Of a stretch of DNA of 64,000 nucleotides, positions 24,301 through 36,632 are shown piece after piece. Under the pieces are notes generated by a model. The model was not told where the DNA came from. It saw nothing but the letters and a program-made list of their open reading frames with translations, and searched no databases. The position numbers and the translations under genes were made by a program. The stretch lies in assembly GCA_947650365.1 (NCBI GenBank), contig OX393557.1:47957979-48021978 (forward strand), given 5' to 3'. This DNA comes from Chamaelirium japonicum. Taxonomy: Eukaryota > Streptophyta > Magnoliopsida > Liliales > Melanthiaceae. How positions within the stretch are numbered: position 1 is the stretch's first letter; each line of letters begins with the position of its first letter.

Positions 24301-25000
24301 CTTGTTATTATTGTTTGCAGATAGTTTCATCTCTGTGCCAATTCTGAAAAATTGTTCCACAAGTGATGAAAAGAGTAGGCACACATGCAACAGTTCTAGC
24401 AGTCAAGATAGGTAAGCAAATGAAAATTTTCAAATGAGTATATCAACACTGGCAATAAATTGGATTCACATAAATGGCTATGGTGTGAAATTTTTCCCGC
24501 TGAGGACTTGATCACGCAGAGATACTACAATACTCCTCTTAGCGGTACTTATGTGCCATCCTTGTTGGATTAGTTGAGGTCCGAAAGGCACCAAGAAGAC
24601 CAACTTCCTCGTCTTCCATTTTTCAGATGATTATTCGTTGGTGAAGCTGGACCTTCCCTTGTATATCAAATACCATAACCATAACCATCAAGCCATGTCC
24701 CATCTGTTTGGGGTCGACTTTATGATCCTTCTTCGCCGTTAATTTCTATTTATGATTATCTGTTGAAAAGTGGTAAATGTAGGGATTCAAACCCTTGAGC
24801 TCGATTATATAAACCCAACTTATAAATAAGCTATGAATAAGCTATGAATATCTCTACAGTGCATTATGTGACAATGAGCTCTCATTCTCCGAAAGTTGAC
24901 ATATTTTTTTTCTCCTTTTCTTTGCAGTGGCCACATAGAACTGCCCGACAGCCCGTTTGCGTCTCCCCGGTTAGGAGGAAGCATTTCCACAGGCGTATAG
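21313..25000 (+). CDS. CCCH zinc-finger / OST-HTH / RRM RNA-binding protein, 567 aa
   Basis: Predicted coding exons, all with GT..AG introns and consistent phase: 21313-22256, 22436-22603, 22718-22897, 23867-23943, 24051-24221, 24321-24411, 24928-25000 (stop TAG). The start at 21313 gives [20 protein letters not shown], the usual family N-terminus. Domains: N-terminal helical domain ~1-60; CCCH finger C194-x7-C202-x5-C208-x3-H212; OST-HTH/LOTUS-like helices ~242-315; RRM ~350-430 with RNP2 IYLTFP (351-356) and RNP1 RMFGFVSF (387-394); a conserved C-terminal tail with LPDSPFASP. This matches the plant group often called zinc finger CCCH domain-containing protein 53/AtC3H46-like, thought to bind mRNA. 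Exact biological role is unknown. Nothing in the reading frame is broken, so I take it as functional. It is the only clear host gene here, isolated between transposons. Confidence 0.9.
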
Positions 25001-25480
25001 AGAGAGAAAACTATAGAAGAGTAGACTGTAGAGGTAGTTCACTGTATTCCAGAGTGATACAAAGTCATACATAGGTTTTCCTTTTGTTCTCCCTCCCTCC
25101 CAACTCACTTCCATCTCAAGGTCTTCCCATACCCAACAACACAGCTGAAGCTTCCTCTACTCGTTACTTGCGAGAAAGGTCATGAAGATGATACAGAAGC
25201 TTAAATGAAGCCGAAAAGCCTCACTTGAATTCACAGAATCAAATTTTCTGTGATGCCATAGAAAGAGTAGTATTGTATTTTGAACTCTTATGAAAAGAAT
25301 GTCAAGTCAAAAATGCTTTGTTTTGAGATTACACAAGTTGTTAAATCACTCTATAGAGGCACAGACAATAGCAAGCAATCTGAAACAACATTGGGACATA
25401 TTTATGTACAAAGTTGTCGCAAATTCGATCTTTTTTTTTATTTATTTGTCATACATGGTCATTGATATATTGTAGTGTGG
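25001..25480 (+). other. Probable 3' UTR of the CCCH gene
   Basis: Sequence after the stop codon, starting with an AGAGAGAG tract. It is AT-rich from about 25260, as is usual for plant polyadenylation regions, but no canonical AATAAA is placed convincingly. The end point is a guess. Confidence 0.4.
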
Positions 25481-26596
25481 CCCTAGGAATGTGAATGTGA
25501 GCCTAGTTTTGCCTACTTGGTTGTAGCCCTCTCAGTGCGCGATCAATGTGCTTCCAAACAATTTGGCAATTAAGTATTATTGCTATCGGCATCAGTGGTT
25601 TTAAATTGCTTCGATGTGCTGGTATAGATGAGTTCATTTGATTTTTTTCAGTTGGCTGCACAGTGAGTGAAGTATTACTCTAATGCTACGGCCTCGGCCT
25701 GTTGTTTCTCCAACCAACCAGTCTGTTCCTAGTATGTATAACTTAGCGACTCTTTCGGGTCGAAGATCCTTTGTTCAAGGATGCTGATGTACTTCCTTCG
25801 AAGCATTTCTTTCGAAAGAAAGTTCTCTATATTTTCATGATGATCCTATGGTTCCTTCTGTATAAGAATTCAAGATTCTTATTTGTTTTGAGCTGGAGAC
25901 AGACTTGTAACATTAGGTGTAATGTTTTAAGAGAGAGAGAGAGAGAGAGACTAGATTATGTTGCTTACTAGATTCACCAACTTCAAATGAGGGATTGCAC
26001 AAGTGACAAGAAACTTGGGAGCACACAATGGGCCACAAGGAGGCATGTGAACGAGAATGAGCATCACAAGGTGTGGCCAGCGCTGTCGGGCGGCTGTGAT
26101 TGGGACCGGAAGTCGATGTTCAGCCCGTAGGACCCCCTTTGTAGAACGAGTGGATGTGGATTGGTTTGGCATCATCGCTATCTTCTACAGGTCAGGTTAA
26201 GATCAGCAACAATGGCCGTCCAGGTCTGATTAATTACGAATAATGAAGCTCCTATATATATTCTGGAGGTGATGTTTAAGCCAGATGAGTCAGCATTGGA
26301 AGAACAATGAGAAGTCAGTCCCTTTTGGCTAAGTTGGTTCCTGTTCTCCACTTCCACTCCTCAGTTTTTAGCAGGATGGCCATGGGCCAAACATTACCTT
26401 CTTTAGCTTCATATAAAACCCTGGGTAAGACCTGCACAATCTTTGAGATTAATTTTTGGTGGCATTTCCTTCTGGAAGGATCGGCCGAACCCGTGGCATA
26501 TGCGTTTTTGCTGGAGGCAACCAACGGTGGATCATCGATGATGTTCCAAGTGTGGTGCGATCGATATCTGTGTCGGTCCATGCGGATAGGAATTTG
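25481..26596. other. Intergenic, nothing recognised
   Basis: No supported gene. A short (GA)n run lies at about 25931-25950. Overlapping frames on both strands at 26307-26626 show no family signature. Confidence 0.45.
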
Positions 26597-27103
26597 AAGT
26601 GATGCCGATTGGGTATACAGACTCACTTCGTTTCATATCTCGAAGCTAGAATGTCAACATCATGATTTGTACATTCTTTCTTAGGTGGAGGGGTTGTCAG
26701 TTGGAAGAGTGTGGAGCAGGAGTGCACCACAGACTTTACAACTAAAGCTAAATACGTAGCAGTGTGTGAAACAGAAAAGGAGGCGGTTTGGCTCAGGAAG
26801 TTTCTAGGGGACTTGGGAAGTGTACTGGAAGCTCAATCGCCGATTGTCCTCTATGGTGACAATAGCGGAGCGAAAGCGCAGTCCAATGAACCAAGACATC
26901 ATCACGGAGGCAAAACATCGAACAAAAATATCACATCGTCCGCAAATTGCAGAAGCAAGGGGATGGCACAGTGACCAAGGTAGCTTCATCGGATAACTTG
27001 GTAGATCCCTTCACAAAGGTATTACTGGCCAAGGCTTTTGATAAGCATGTTGATGCTATGGGCATGAAGATTGGAATTCCCCTCTAGGCCAAGTAGGAGA
27101 TTG
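26597..27103 (+). mobile_element. Ty1/copia retrotransposon relic (RNase H and 3' end)
   Basis: The plus strand encodes the copia RNase H region: phrases FTTKAKYVAVCETEKEAVWL and LVDPFTKVL are typical of the C-terminus of copia pol. A purine-rich GTAGGAGAT then precedes TGTTATTGTTGATG, the probable start of the 3' LTR. Only this 3' fragment is present and it is broken in a few places. An old fossil. Confidence 0.75.
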
Positions 27104-28135
27104 TTATTGTTGATGTGGCCTAAGAGTGTCATTGCTGAACATTTATGTTTAATAAAAGAGTTTAAACATTTGCATAAATTAGAAAAGTGTGATTAGTAAG
27201 TGTTAGACATAATAAATAAAGGACTCTAGGCAACACAGTATGTTACCCAGGTGCATAATGTATATTCATAATTGGGAGACACGATGAATCGGTTCTGTAT
27301 AATTCTAGAAGAGTTTGCAACTCTGATAAAGATGTTCACTTTATCAGTGAAAATCTATTGGTACGTTTGAGGTATGTGGTGAAGTCACCACCACTAGAAA
27401 ATAGCAAATCCCCATTCAGCTCACCAGACACAGATGGACTATGTTGAACTAGAACCATGACGGTGCACTGGTAACGTGTCAAACATTTGTGCACATAACT
27501 ATCCTTCTGTTTTAGGTAATTGGTCCTCAACCCTTAGGAGCCATACCCACTAGAATAACTAGTTAGGAGTTGCCTTGATTTACCAACGTGTGAAAATCTA
27601 ACCATAGTTCAATAAACATGATGGATTGGGTAGCACGATCGATGTTTTGGTGACATACAACTTCTACAGGCTATCCACAATCAAGGATGGATGGGTTCGC
27701 TCCTATTAGTCAAATTAGTCACATGTCAAACCTAGGCCTAGTGATCAACAGTTGGACTGATGATGATCCAGATGCTAGGCACACAGCACCGGAGGTGCGC
27801 GATAGTCAATCGACAAGTCATAGAGCCAAGTCAATTAGTCACTTGGGGACTGATAGTTCTCCTTACCGCCCAAGTCGATTCATAGCACTAGCATTGGAGG
27901 GACTCAAGATATTGGTTGAATCAGAGAACATGACTATACATGGAAGTAAACTAAATCAGGAAGGATTGGAGTGCAGTCTGCATTGCACCCTTACTAGCCA
28001 CAAAAATTAATCGAACTAGGATAAGTTAGTGGAAGCTAGGTGTGTACCTAGGCCGGCTAACTTAAAGTCCGGTTGGACCGTTGGAGCCACAAATGGTGTG
28101 ATATGCTGCTCTTTACTAGGTCTGGAGGGGGAGAT
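27104..28135 (+). repeat. Probable copia 3' LTR and unassigned retroelement DNA
   Basis: It begins with TGTTATTGTTGATG right after the polypurine tract of the copia relic. The LTR end could not be placed and no partner LTR is in the window. The second half (about 27650-28135) ends in a new purine tract (GGAGGGGGAGAT) that belongs to the next LTR. No coding domain seen. Confidence 0.45.
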
Positions 28136-28784
28136 TGTTGGGGGATCCATCCACATGTCGGTAGAGACGACAACACACCTAGACTGCATGCAGACTGTCG
28201 GACGTCTGGGTAAATGTACAGCATGCCCAGGTGAACTCTTCACAAAGGCTGGGAGCCAAGCTGCATAGTCGGGCACCTGGGCGAATATACAGGGTGCTCG
28301 GGCGAACTCCATGCTGGAGTTGGGAGCTAGGCTTAGGAATCGATGTTTGGGCGAATCTAATCAGCACCCGAGCAAATCGGGACTGGGACTTGACTGCTTT
28401 TGGCAAAGGAGTTCGCACTCGTGTGAATTTATAGGGTGCGCCCAGGCGCCCATGACCAAGGTTGCTTAGACGGTAATTCTTCAGGGTTTGGTATAAAAGC
28501 CTTATTGAGTTGGCCTTGGGTATGATGAATTGAGATAAAAAAAAAGGAGGGATCTTTGACGACTTGAGTTGTTCCACAGAGAGGGAACTAGTTGCCAATC
28601 TTCCATAGAGTAAAGATTGGAGTCGAAGGAGAAGGAAGTGGAGATGATTGCTTTGTGCTGTATATCTTGTTTCTCATCTAATGATTGGTTTTATCCTTTT
28701 TTTTTGTTTTGTTTTTTTATGTGATTGTGTGTGGGTTTATTCTTGTGTGTAGATTGATCTCAATGAGCGGTTTCTTCTGCAACA
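28136..28784 (+). repeat. LTR of a separate retroelement fossil
   Basis: It starts TGTTGGGGGATCC after a polypurine tract and ends TTCTTCTGCAACA; a TATAAAAG motif lies at about 28492. It resembles the LTRs at 30661 and 32438 in layout (TGTTG start, GCAACA end, TATA then a T-rich stretch), though not closely in sequence. No primer-binding site follows, so it is a 3' LTR whose body is truncated. Confidence 0.55.
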
Positions 28785-29532
28785 CATATTAAATAAAGTG
28801 CTCATCTCTTGACGACCACACTCCCCCACCCTATATATAGGCCCCATTTAGTCTGACCCAATTGGTGCGATCTGAGCACTGTGGGCCGTTCGATTTAATT
28901 TGTATGGCTGTGATGCATTATTTGGGCGGTGCATGCATCAGAGCTAACATATGTTGACTCGATGTGGACCGTTGGACTTAATTTGTATGGCTATGATGTA
29001 TTGTTTTGGTGGTGCATATATCACAAATACGTTTGTTCGCTAATATCCATATGTTGCAGTGCTCCATTGCATATGTTACAGTACTTCCATGCATATGTTG
29101 TACTAGGCGACTGGGCGGTGCATGCATGCTAACATCCATATGTTGTTGTGCTCCACTGCATATGCTGTAACATTTCCAGTACATATATATATGTGAATCG
29201 ACAGGATCACACCAAGTGGATCGCCCCAACATGATCGCAGTTGAGATACGGTGTATGTCCGTCGCCGCACGATCGGGTATGCATTGTTGGTTCATCATCC
29301 CTTAAACTATTTAAGCTTTTGGATGAAATGGAAGCTTTGACATTCTTTCCCGTGCTTGCAACTTCTATCACCATAAATGCCACCTTCACTTTACCTTCTA
29401 AAGGCAAAGAAGATGGACACAATAGTTGAAATTGTGGTGGTGGTTATTGATGATGAGGATGATGTGTGTCCACTAAGTCATTTTTTTGGATCTTCACGGC
29501 TTTCACGAATTTAGTTAGGGTATTACTACTAG
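28785..29532. repeat. Imperfect direct repeats, otherwise intergenic
   Basis: Two copies of a ~60-bp unit (CCGTT.GA.TTAATTTGTATG...) lie at 28885-28945 and 28966-29026. Two copies of another (CTAA.ATCCATATGTTG...) lie at 29040-29100 and 29130-29190. The phrase CATATGTTG recurs throughout. No gene is supported. Confidence 0.55.
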
Positions 29533-29690
29533 CACACATATAAATGATAAGGGCACCTACTGATATCGTTATTTTAGTCTAAATTGGATCTTGATAGGAG
29601 ACCCCACGCACATAAAAATGTTAAGGGCACCTACTGATATTGTTATTCTAGTCTAAATTGGATCTTGATAGGAGCAACCCACGTATGCTG
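29533..29690. repeat. Tandem duplication of a ~80-bp unit
   Basis: The phrases AAGGGCACCTACTGATAT and AAATTGGATCTTGATAGGAG appear twice, about 79 bp apart, with three or so differences. Recent local duplication. Confidence 0.75.
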
Positions 29691-30660
29691 GTGAAGTTGG
29701 TGCGGTCGACAACATGGATGTTTCATATGGATCGAAAGCCGAGGACAAAGACTACTATTCAAGACAAGGTGCGGACCAAAATATAGTGCGTGAAAGAAGG
29801 GTCGAGATGGCTACGGTCCACGGATCGAACAGGAAGGGTCGGAAAACATTTGGTGCCCCTATCAATTTCATGCGTGGTGCCTCGAGAATAAATCTGGTAT
29901 TTTTCCGATTTTAATTGGGCCCCTCTTATCAATTTTAAGCGCACAAATGGTAACGCCCTTTGGTTTCAATAAGTTAGTAATTGATTGGTTGGCATGATGT
30001 CGATTGTCCCTTAGTTGATACATCGAAGCTACCATATCTAATCCTGTTGTGTATATATTTAGATAAGTGGTGGGGCCAGGACCAAAAACCTACCATGTCC
30101 TCAACTTGAGACCAACTTCAGTCGGGAGCCCGTTGAGGTGGGCCCCACGATGCAATGGCGAGAGGCGTTCAGTACGATACAGAGTTATAGGTATCCCCAC
30201 GGCTTTATACGGTAGGACCTCCCCATTGAGATTTTTCCCCTCGACACTTCTCCTTACCTAAAAAAATTCATTAAAGGTTTATATTTTGCTTGATGGCATA
30301 GTAACAATATTATCTTTTTTATTTTTAAATTTTGCAAATAGTTCGTGATCGTAAGGACAACTGTATTGTTCTCCAAATAATTCAGTGCCCAAAGGCCCCT
30401 GAATTTATTCATGAATTATGCACATAATTCACGAATTTAACTATTTTTATATGATATTTATTTCATTTTAATTATAAATGTATGCTTTGATATATATATT
30501 TATCCAAAATAGCTAATGTTATATAAGATATTTTATGATTGATGTTTTTAAACTTTTGTTGAACTCTTTCCGAACTTTTTAGATTTTTTCCAAACTCTAA
30601 ATTTTGCTCCCTTGCTGAATTATTCTGGAACGGTAATTCTTGATTATAGGGCGTGGGACT
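29691..30660. other. Intergenic, nothing recognised
   Basis: A 66-codon frame at 29714 has no recognisable family. The remainder is AT-rich and non-coding. Confidence 0.45.
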
Positions 30661-31334
30661 TGTTGAAGATGTGGCTCCAAATAAACCACATACAACTTCA
30701 AGGTTCGTGCGCGAAGGAACGATAGAAGACAGAGTACAAGGGGTGAAGAAGTCAACCAGGAAGATTGTGTGCATGACTTGCACAGGTCATGTGCACGACT
30801 GTCATCGATAGAAAAATTGGGCGAGAAACCGGGATAGATCATACTCACAACCTCCCCAGGTCGTGCGCACGACTTGGTAAGGCAATACTCCGGTGAGGCG
30901 GTTTGGCCTGCGTTTTATCGTGGAATTCCTTCTCCAAGTCGGATACGAATGTATGACTATAAATAAGAGATCATATGATGAACCTAGGGTATCATGGAGG
31001 CACAAGAGCATCACGGGTTATGGTTTAGAAGGTAGCCTTCATCACAAGAGAGGGAGAGGAATCTATTGGAGACCGGAGGGTTTTTTTTTGTCTTCGGGGT
31101 GAGAGAGCTACGAAATCTATTCTATTTGGGGGGTATCTCTTTATGGGTGTATGAGGGATTGGTTAGAGACTCAGGTTTTTTCCATACTAGTAAATTCATT
31201 GATCGGTCATTGTCAGAATTTTTTGGTTGTTCTGCTTGTGTTTATCTACTCGCTCGGTCTTGTTGATGATTGTCTCCACCATGGTGCTTCTACGAGCATC
31301 GTGTTCCATTGTGCGAGGGCCTCATATCGCAATA
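30661..31334 (+). repeat. 5' LTR of the non-autonomous element
   Basis: Starts TGTTGAAGATGTGG. Contains inverted GTGCACGAC/GTCGTGCGC phrases near 30770-30870 and a TATAAATA motif at about 30959. The primer-binding site follows. Confidence 0.85.
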
Positions 31335-32437
31335 ATTTGGTATCAGAGCTTATTTTGGGGATCCAGGGAGGCTCTAGTTTAATGGCATAGAACAAGGTAG
31401 ATCGAGAAAGAGGGCTGAGACTCACGCGCAGCATGCGGTGCGATGGAGGACTTGAGAGCGACACCCAAGAAGGAAGCCGGAGGCCTGGGGGGAGGTTATA
31501 GTATAGCAGCTCCCCCCCCCCCCTGGGAGGCTTGTAGCTACGACAGTCGGTGCCTTAGACGAAGGGCATGATCCAGTGCTCTCCAGGTGTTTCGGGTCTT
31601 TGAAGGAGACTTCGAGGGGGAGGTTGCGATCGAGCACCTCTTCTCTCGGGACGGTTCAAGACACTGAAGCATTGGCTGGGAGGAGAGTGCGGTCTAGGCA
31701 CCTACTCCCCGGCTTGACGGATCGCGACGGCAAGTTGTGATAGCATGATACGTGCGGGTGCCTGGATCGAGGGGGAGCACCTTGATGGCACAGGAGTCAC
31801 CGACGGAATCATGTTCAGTTGTCGACAAGCGAACTGATGTTGGTTGCCGACGAGTGACTGGTGGAGGTACCGACGGGCACTGGTGCAGATCGTCGACAGA
31901 TGATTTGGGTACTGAATGGCGCGGTGATGGTAGGAATGGTCGCAGGTTCTAACAAGGTGCGGTGGCTGTCGATGGACGTCGGAGAAAAAGCAACGACGGT
32001 CGTGGTGGCGGCGGACTCAGCCGCAGGCACACCCATGGTGCATTAGGATGCAGAAGATGTTCAAACGTTGGCCGACGGGCAACAGCTTGGGGGGCATGGG
32101 CAGCACCACAAAGCTAATCAAGGGTCGTAATTTATGGCGGGATCGTTGATGAACGATAATAGACACTTCCATGATCATGATGGTAGCCAGGAAAGCAACG
32201 ACACATGCACGGTATTCGGTGAAGAACAAGGGCACAGGTGGAGCACGCTCAGGGGCGAGGATGATCAGGAGGTGGGCCAAGTCTAACGACTTGGGCAATC
32301 ATCAAATTTGGTGATTGGGTTACCGGTGCAGTGGCAAAGGTGGCGACAACGATCAGAAGATGGATTCATGGTTCAAAGAGATGGTGTTCATGATTCGTGG
32401 AAGCGCTCATGTTTTGTTATGAGGCCAAGGTGGAGAT

Positions 32438-33121
32438 TGTTGAAGTTGTGGCTTCAAACAAGTCACATACAACTCCAAGGTTCGTGCGCGAAGGAACGAT
32501 CGAAGACAGAGCACAAGGGGCGAAGGAGTTGACCAGGAAGGACGTGCGCACGACCTGCCTAGGTCGTGCGCATGACTGGCATCAATAGAAAAATCGGGCG
32601 AGAAACCGAGATAGATCTGCTCACGACCTCCCTAGGTCATGTGCACAACTAATTGGTATGGCAGTAGGTCGGTGAGGCGGTTTGGCCTGCGTTTTCTCAT
32701 GGGATTTCTTCTCCAAGTCGGATATGAATGTATGATTATAAATAGGAGATCATAGGACAATTCTAGGATATCATAGAGGCACAAGAGCATCCCGGGTTAG
32801 GGTTTAGAAGGTAGCCGTAATCAAGGGAGAGGTATTCATTGAAGATCGGTGGGTTTGAAAAAGTGTTTCTTCTTGTCTTCGTGGTGAGAGAGTTGTGGGA
32901 TCTATTCTCTTTGGGGGAGTATCTCTTTCTGGATGTATGCGGGATTAGTTAGAGACAAACGTATTTGTACTCAGGTTATTTCCATACTAGTAAAACCATT
33001 GATCGGTTGTTGTCATAATTTATTGGGTGTTTTGCTTGTGTTTATCTACTCGCTCGGTCTTGTCGGTGGTCATCTCCATCGTAGTACGCATTCCGTTGCG
33101 CGAGGACCTCGGATCGCAACA
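32438..33121 (+). repeat. 3' LTR of the non-autonomous element
   Basis: Starts TGTTGAAGTTGTGG directly after the polypurine tract and ends GGATCGCAACA. Collinear with the 5' LTR. Confidence 0.85.
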
Positions 33122-33660
33122 GGACCCAAGGAGGAATAAAAAAAAGTATACACAAGAATTGTGGGGAGAGTTTTTCATACTCTTTGAGAGGGAAACAAGT
33201 GTCCTAACTGGTTAGCCTATAATCATTTATCCATAACTGTTTTTACTCATCAAAGGAATTCCTTCCCTTTTTGATCTTTTAGCTTTAGATTCTATGGACA
33301 ATTCTTGTAAGCTATGGCGTTTTTTATGTTTGAATAAGATATGTATGTTTCTCGCACAAACATCTCTAGTTGGTCGACCCAGTTGGTAATCCTGATGTGC
33401 ATCACAGCTGCATGATGGCAAGCGACCCTGAATCGTACTCTAGCGGACTGAATGCGCTTGTGATATGCGTTGAGCCCACCGACCATGGCCGAGATTTGAA
33501 CTAAAAAAAGGGGTTAATGTGGCCAAGTTCCTTGACAACAATTCGGTTCAGTGCAAAGGACGAACAGAAGAAGACTTTAGCCTAAGATCCCTGATCAATA
33601 GATCCATTCGATGTAAAGGACCGTAGTTTACATCGAATTCCCAAAACATCCTTACCTTAT

Positions 33661-33734
<74 letters not shown>

Positions 33735-34452
33735 CAGCAGGCGATAGCGGAAGCGTGCTCGAATAGCGGAGGAGGCGAAAGAGGCAGCGGGCTCGAGCAG
33801 CGGAGGAGGCGAAAGCAGCAGCAAACGCGAGCAGCGGCGCAAGTTGCAGCTACTCGCCGTCGGTGGCGGCAAGTTGCAGCTGCTCGCCGCCCGGTAGCAA
33901 GCTGCGGAGACGAGAGACATGCTACAAACGTAGGGGTTCGGTTTGGATTAGGTTTAGCTCTATGATTCATTCCATGGTCTATAGATTTTAGGGTTTAGGA
34001 TTCCATTTAGTTTAGAAAGAAATGGTATAAAATAAAAATTTTAAAAACAATGAGGGTTTTTTTTTTTGTGGCTATTGGATGCCATTTAGACTAGTTGATC
34101 TGTTGATAGGGACCTATTAGCTAAGTTCCCCCCCCAAAAAAAAAAAAAACTTAGGGTTCTCAGTCACGGGGCTCATCTGATGATCTTATCACAGCAATCT
34201 CCCTCTCTCCACTCTGAAAGCTTTGTCCAGACAACTCAACATGACATGGGTCGCACGAGGTGGACCTGTGGATCCTATCTAAAGGAAATCCGATATGGAT
34301 TGTCTTTTGGATCTTGTGGGTCCCAAAAGATTTTGTGGTGCTGGTGGGAGTGGTGGGGCTGCAAGTAGACCAGACCGAACCTATATGGAACTGAACCGCC
34401 AGTGCAACAATCTGGACCGGATCGGACCCGTCCAAAAATTCGACCCATTATC
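33122..34452. other. Intergenic with a CT microsatellite
   Basis: A (CT)n run of about 34 units lies at 33664-33731. It is followed by a GC-rich tract (33732-33900) of repeated GAGCAGCGGAGGAGGCGAAAG and GTTGCAGCTGCTCGCC phrases. No gene is supported; frames here are products of the repeats. A T-run and a C-run lie near 34060 and 34130. Confidence 0.55.
33664..33731. repeat. Microsatellite (CT)n
   Basis: Uninterrupted CT dinucleotides. Confidence 0.97.
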
Positions 34453-35735
34453 TTTTTTTTTTTTTTTGGAAGGTAATTTTATAGCCTTCTTATTCAATCC
34501 ATTAATTTATTTTTTGAAAAGACCGTCACACCGGTCAGAAAACACATAAAAGTCACAAACACCAAAAAAAATCCTGCAAAAAAACAAATAAAAAAAACAC
34601 CAACCCAAAAATGAACTGGTGATTACCGTCCAATCCAGCCGACCAACAAACAAGGTGGAGTTGCCTAGGGCCGCCGCCTTGCCATCGAAGCACCGATTTC
34701 ACTGTACCGCTAGGAGTCGCTTGCTGGTCGAAGGAGGCGCCCTGGCAACCACCGACGGAGATCCTCACGCTGGGGTCAGATTCGATTATTCGTCCGCACC
34801 CGGCACTAGATCCGACCCTGCTGTCGGAAGTGCACCGCCGATCGAGCAGGTGCAAGCGTCGAACGACATCAGCTATGCAAACACAAAACCCGGCTGGCTA
34901 GAGATGCCCTACTTACAACGGGGAGGATGGGGGGCTAGATCCCACCCCCCCGACATGACGAAGACCCAGGGCTCGGCCTCCCCGACACCAACGGCGGTGG
35001 CCGAGGAGGCCAGGAACCAGCGAAAGAAACCCTAACCCTAGTGAGGAAAGGGGGAGAAAAAACAAAGGCTCCTGCTCTGTTGGTAGAAAAAGTTAACTTA
35101 AGATTTAATCAGTCGGGGAAAAAAACAACATGACAGATGGAAAAACATTGTTCCGACAAACAAGAAGAGATGCTGATTTAGCCCACGGAGTCAGAAGATC
35201 AGTCGCTTGAATAGCTTCATGATAAGCATGATAGATACGCGCGTCTAGACAACGCTACATGAGGTCGCAAACATCCTTAAAGAGGAAGTGATCGTCGAAG
35301 CCTTTTTTCGCCCAGACGGTAACCTAGTCTCCCTCCACCCAAATCCGATTGTTTAGGAAGAGCACCAACGCAATTTTGAGGCCCTCCTACATCGCCCTAG
35401 CCTTCGTATCAACCACTGAGGAGGAAATCAAAGGGGTAATGCTGGCTGTGAGGATCCACCCAGCATGATTACGGATGACGAAGCTCGCTTTCGCAACCCT
35501 AGCAACGTTGAAGTTTAGCTTCAACTCTCCCTCCTCCGGTACCACCCACTTAACAAAGATCATCTTGGGACGCCTTGCCTCCTGCAACAACACAAGGATC
35601 TTATTAGTGCTCAAGAACTTTGAAGAATATAACGACACGCTCGTGCCACATGGGCAAGTTGCTTTTTACTCCCCTTAAAAAGTTCTTGATTTCAGTCGAG
35701 TCAGATACTCCAAACCAAATTGATAAAGGTGCCAC

Positions 35736-36190
35736 TAGGGGTGACAATGGGTCGGGTCGGGTCGGGTTGAGATATAGATATAAGGGCAAAACACCCAATC
35801 CGAACACGACCCGTTTAATAAACGGGTCAAAAACTTAAATCCAAACCCAACCCGCCTAATAAACGGGTTGACCCAACCCGGCCCGTTTAACCCGTTTACT
35901 AAACAGGTCGAGTCGTGTCAGGTCGGGTTGGCTCGGGGGGTCGGATTGGGCCGGGTTGGGTCGGGTCGGGTCGGGTTGGGTCGGGTTGAGTTGACACGAC
36001 CCATTTGGTAAACGGGTCAAGTCGGGTCAATCGGGTTATAAGTACAAACCCGAATCCGACCCATTAAATAAACGGGTCAATCGAGTCGACCCGTTTATGA
36101 CCCAAACCCGTTTAGGCCAAACCCAAACCCGCTAACTTCGGGTTGGGTTCGGGTCGGATTGGCGGGTCGGGTCAAGGATTGCCACCCCTA
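35736..36190. mobile_element. hAT-type MITE rich in GGGTCGG, exact 8-bp TSD
   Basis: Ends TAGGGGTGACAATGGG and ATTGCCACCCCTA. Both flanks read GGTGCCAC (35728-35735 and 36191-36198). The interior is built of ACCCGTTTA, GGGTCGGGT and AACGGGTC repeats on both strands. It splits the LINE between its zf-RVT and RNase H regions. No transposase. Confidence 0.92.
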
Positions 36191-36394
36191 GGTGCCACTC
36201 TAGATCCCCACCTCCTCCCCAACACCAATGGCATGACTCATGAGATGACACCACTCCCCAACTATTTTGGGAGGAGGGAACAAAAGATGAAGCTTCTCTC
36301 ATACATTACGGGCTCCGGGACACTCAAAAATAGCATGTTTGACATCCTCCAAACTTTTGCACATTGTATGCACAAAGGATAAAGATTAGGGTAA

Positions 36395-36588
36395 CCCACC
36401 AGGGGAAAGGAGAGTTGGCAAAGCAACTGATGCTTTGGTGATGAGGTTGTGGGTTCAACTCTTCCTCCTCTCGATTTACCCAGGAGTGAAGTGGGAATTG
36501 CCGAGTGGGTCGGGCTTCACTCCCAGAGGGATTAGTCCGAGCCTGAAGTGGGCCATTGCCCGAAAGGTTTCGGGACACCCGCTGATCT

Positions 36589-36622
<34 letters not shown>
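36395..36622 (+). mobile_element. tRNA-derived SINE with 16-bp target duplication
   Basis: It starts CCCACCAGGGGAAAGGAGAG, has A-box-like TTGGCAAAGCAACTG, B box GGTTCAACTC, and ends in a poly-A run of about 34 (36590-36623). Both flanks are ATAAAGATTAGGGTAA (36379-36394 and 36623-36638), which is exact. The second target copy contains the first bases of the neighbouring MULE foldback, so the SINE arrived later. Confidence 0.93.
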
Positions 36623-36625
<3 letters not shown>

Positions 36626-36632
36626 AAGATTA

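Larger units (their letters stand above)
30661..33121 (+). mobile_element. Non-autonomous LTR retrotransposon, structurally complete
   Basis: Two direct LTRs (30661-31334 and 32438-33121) flank 1.1 kb. Primer-binding site TGGTATCAGAGC (31338-31349), matching initiator tRNA-Met as in many Ty1/copia elements, follows the 5' LTR. A polypurine tract (AAGGTGGAGAT) precedes the 3' LTR. Target duplications are GGACT and GGACC. The interior has no gag or pol, so the element would need proteins from a relative. The LTRs differ at roughly one site in six to eight by eye, pointing to an old insertion (several million years on usual plant rates). Confidence 0.85.

Noticed and set aside
33300-33510. Possible minus-strand SINE ending in AGTTCAAATCTC (B-box-like)
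   Set aside because: No A box at the right distance, no poly-A and no target duplication.
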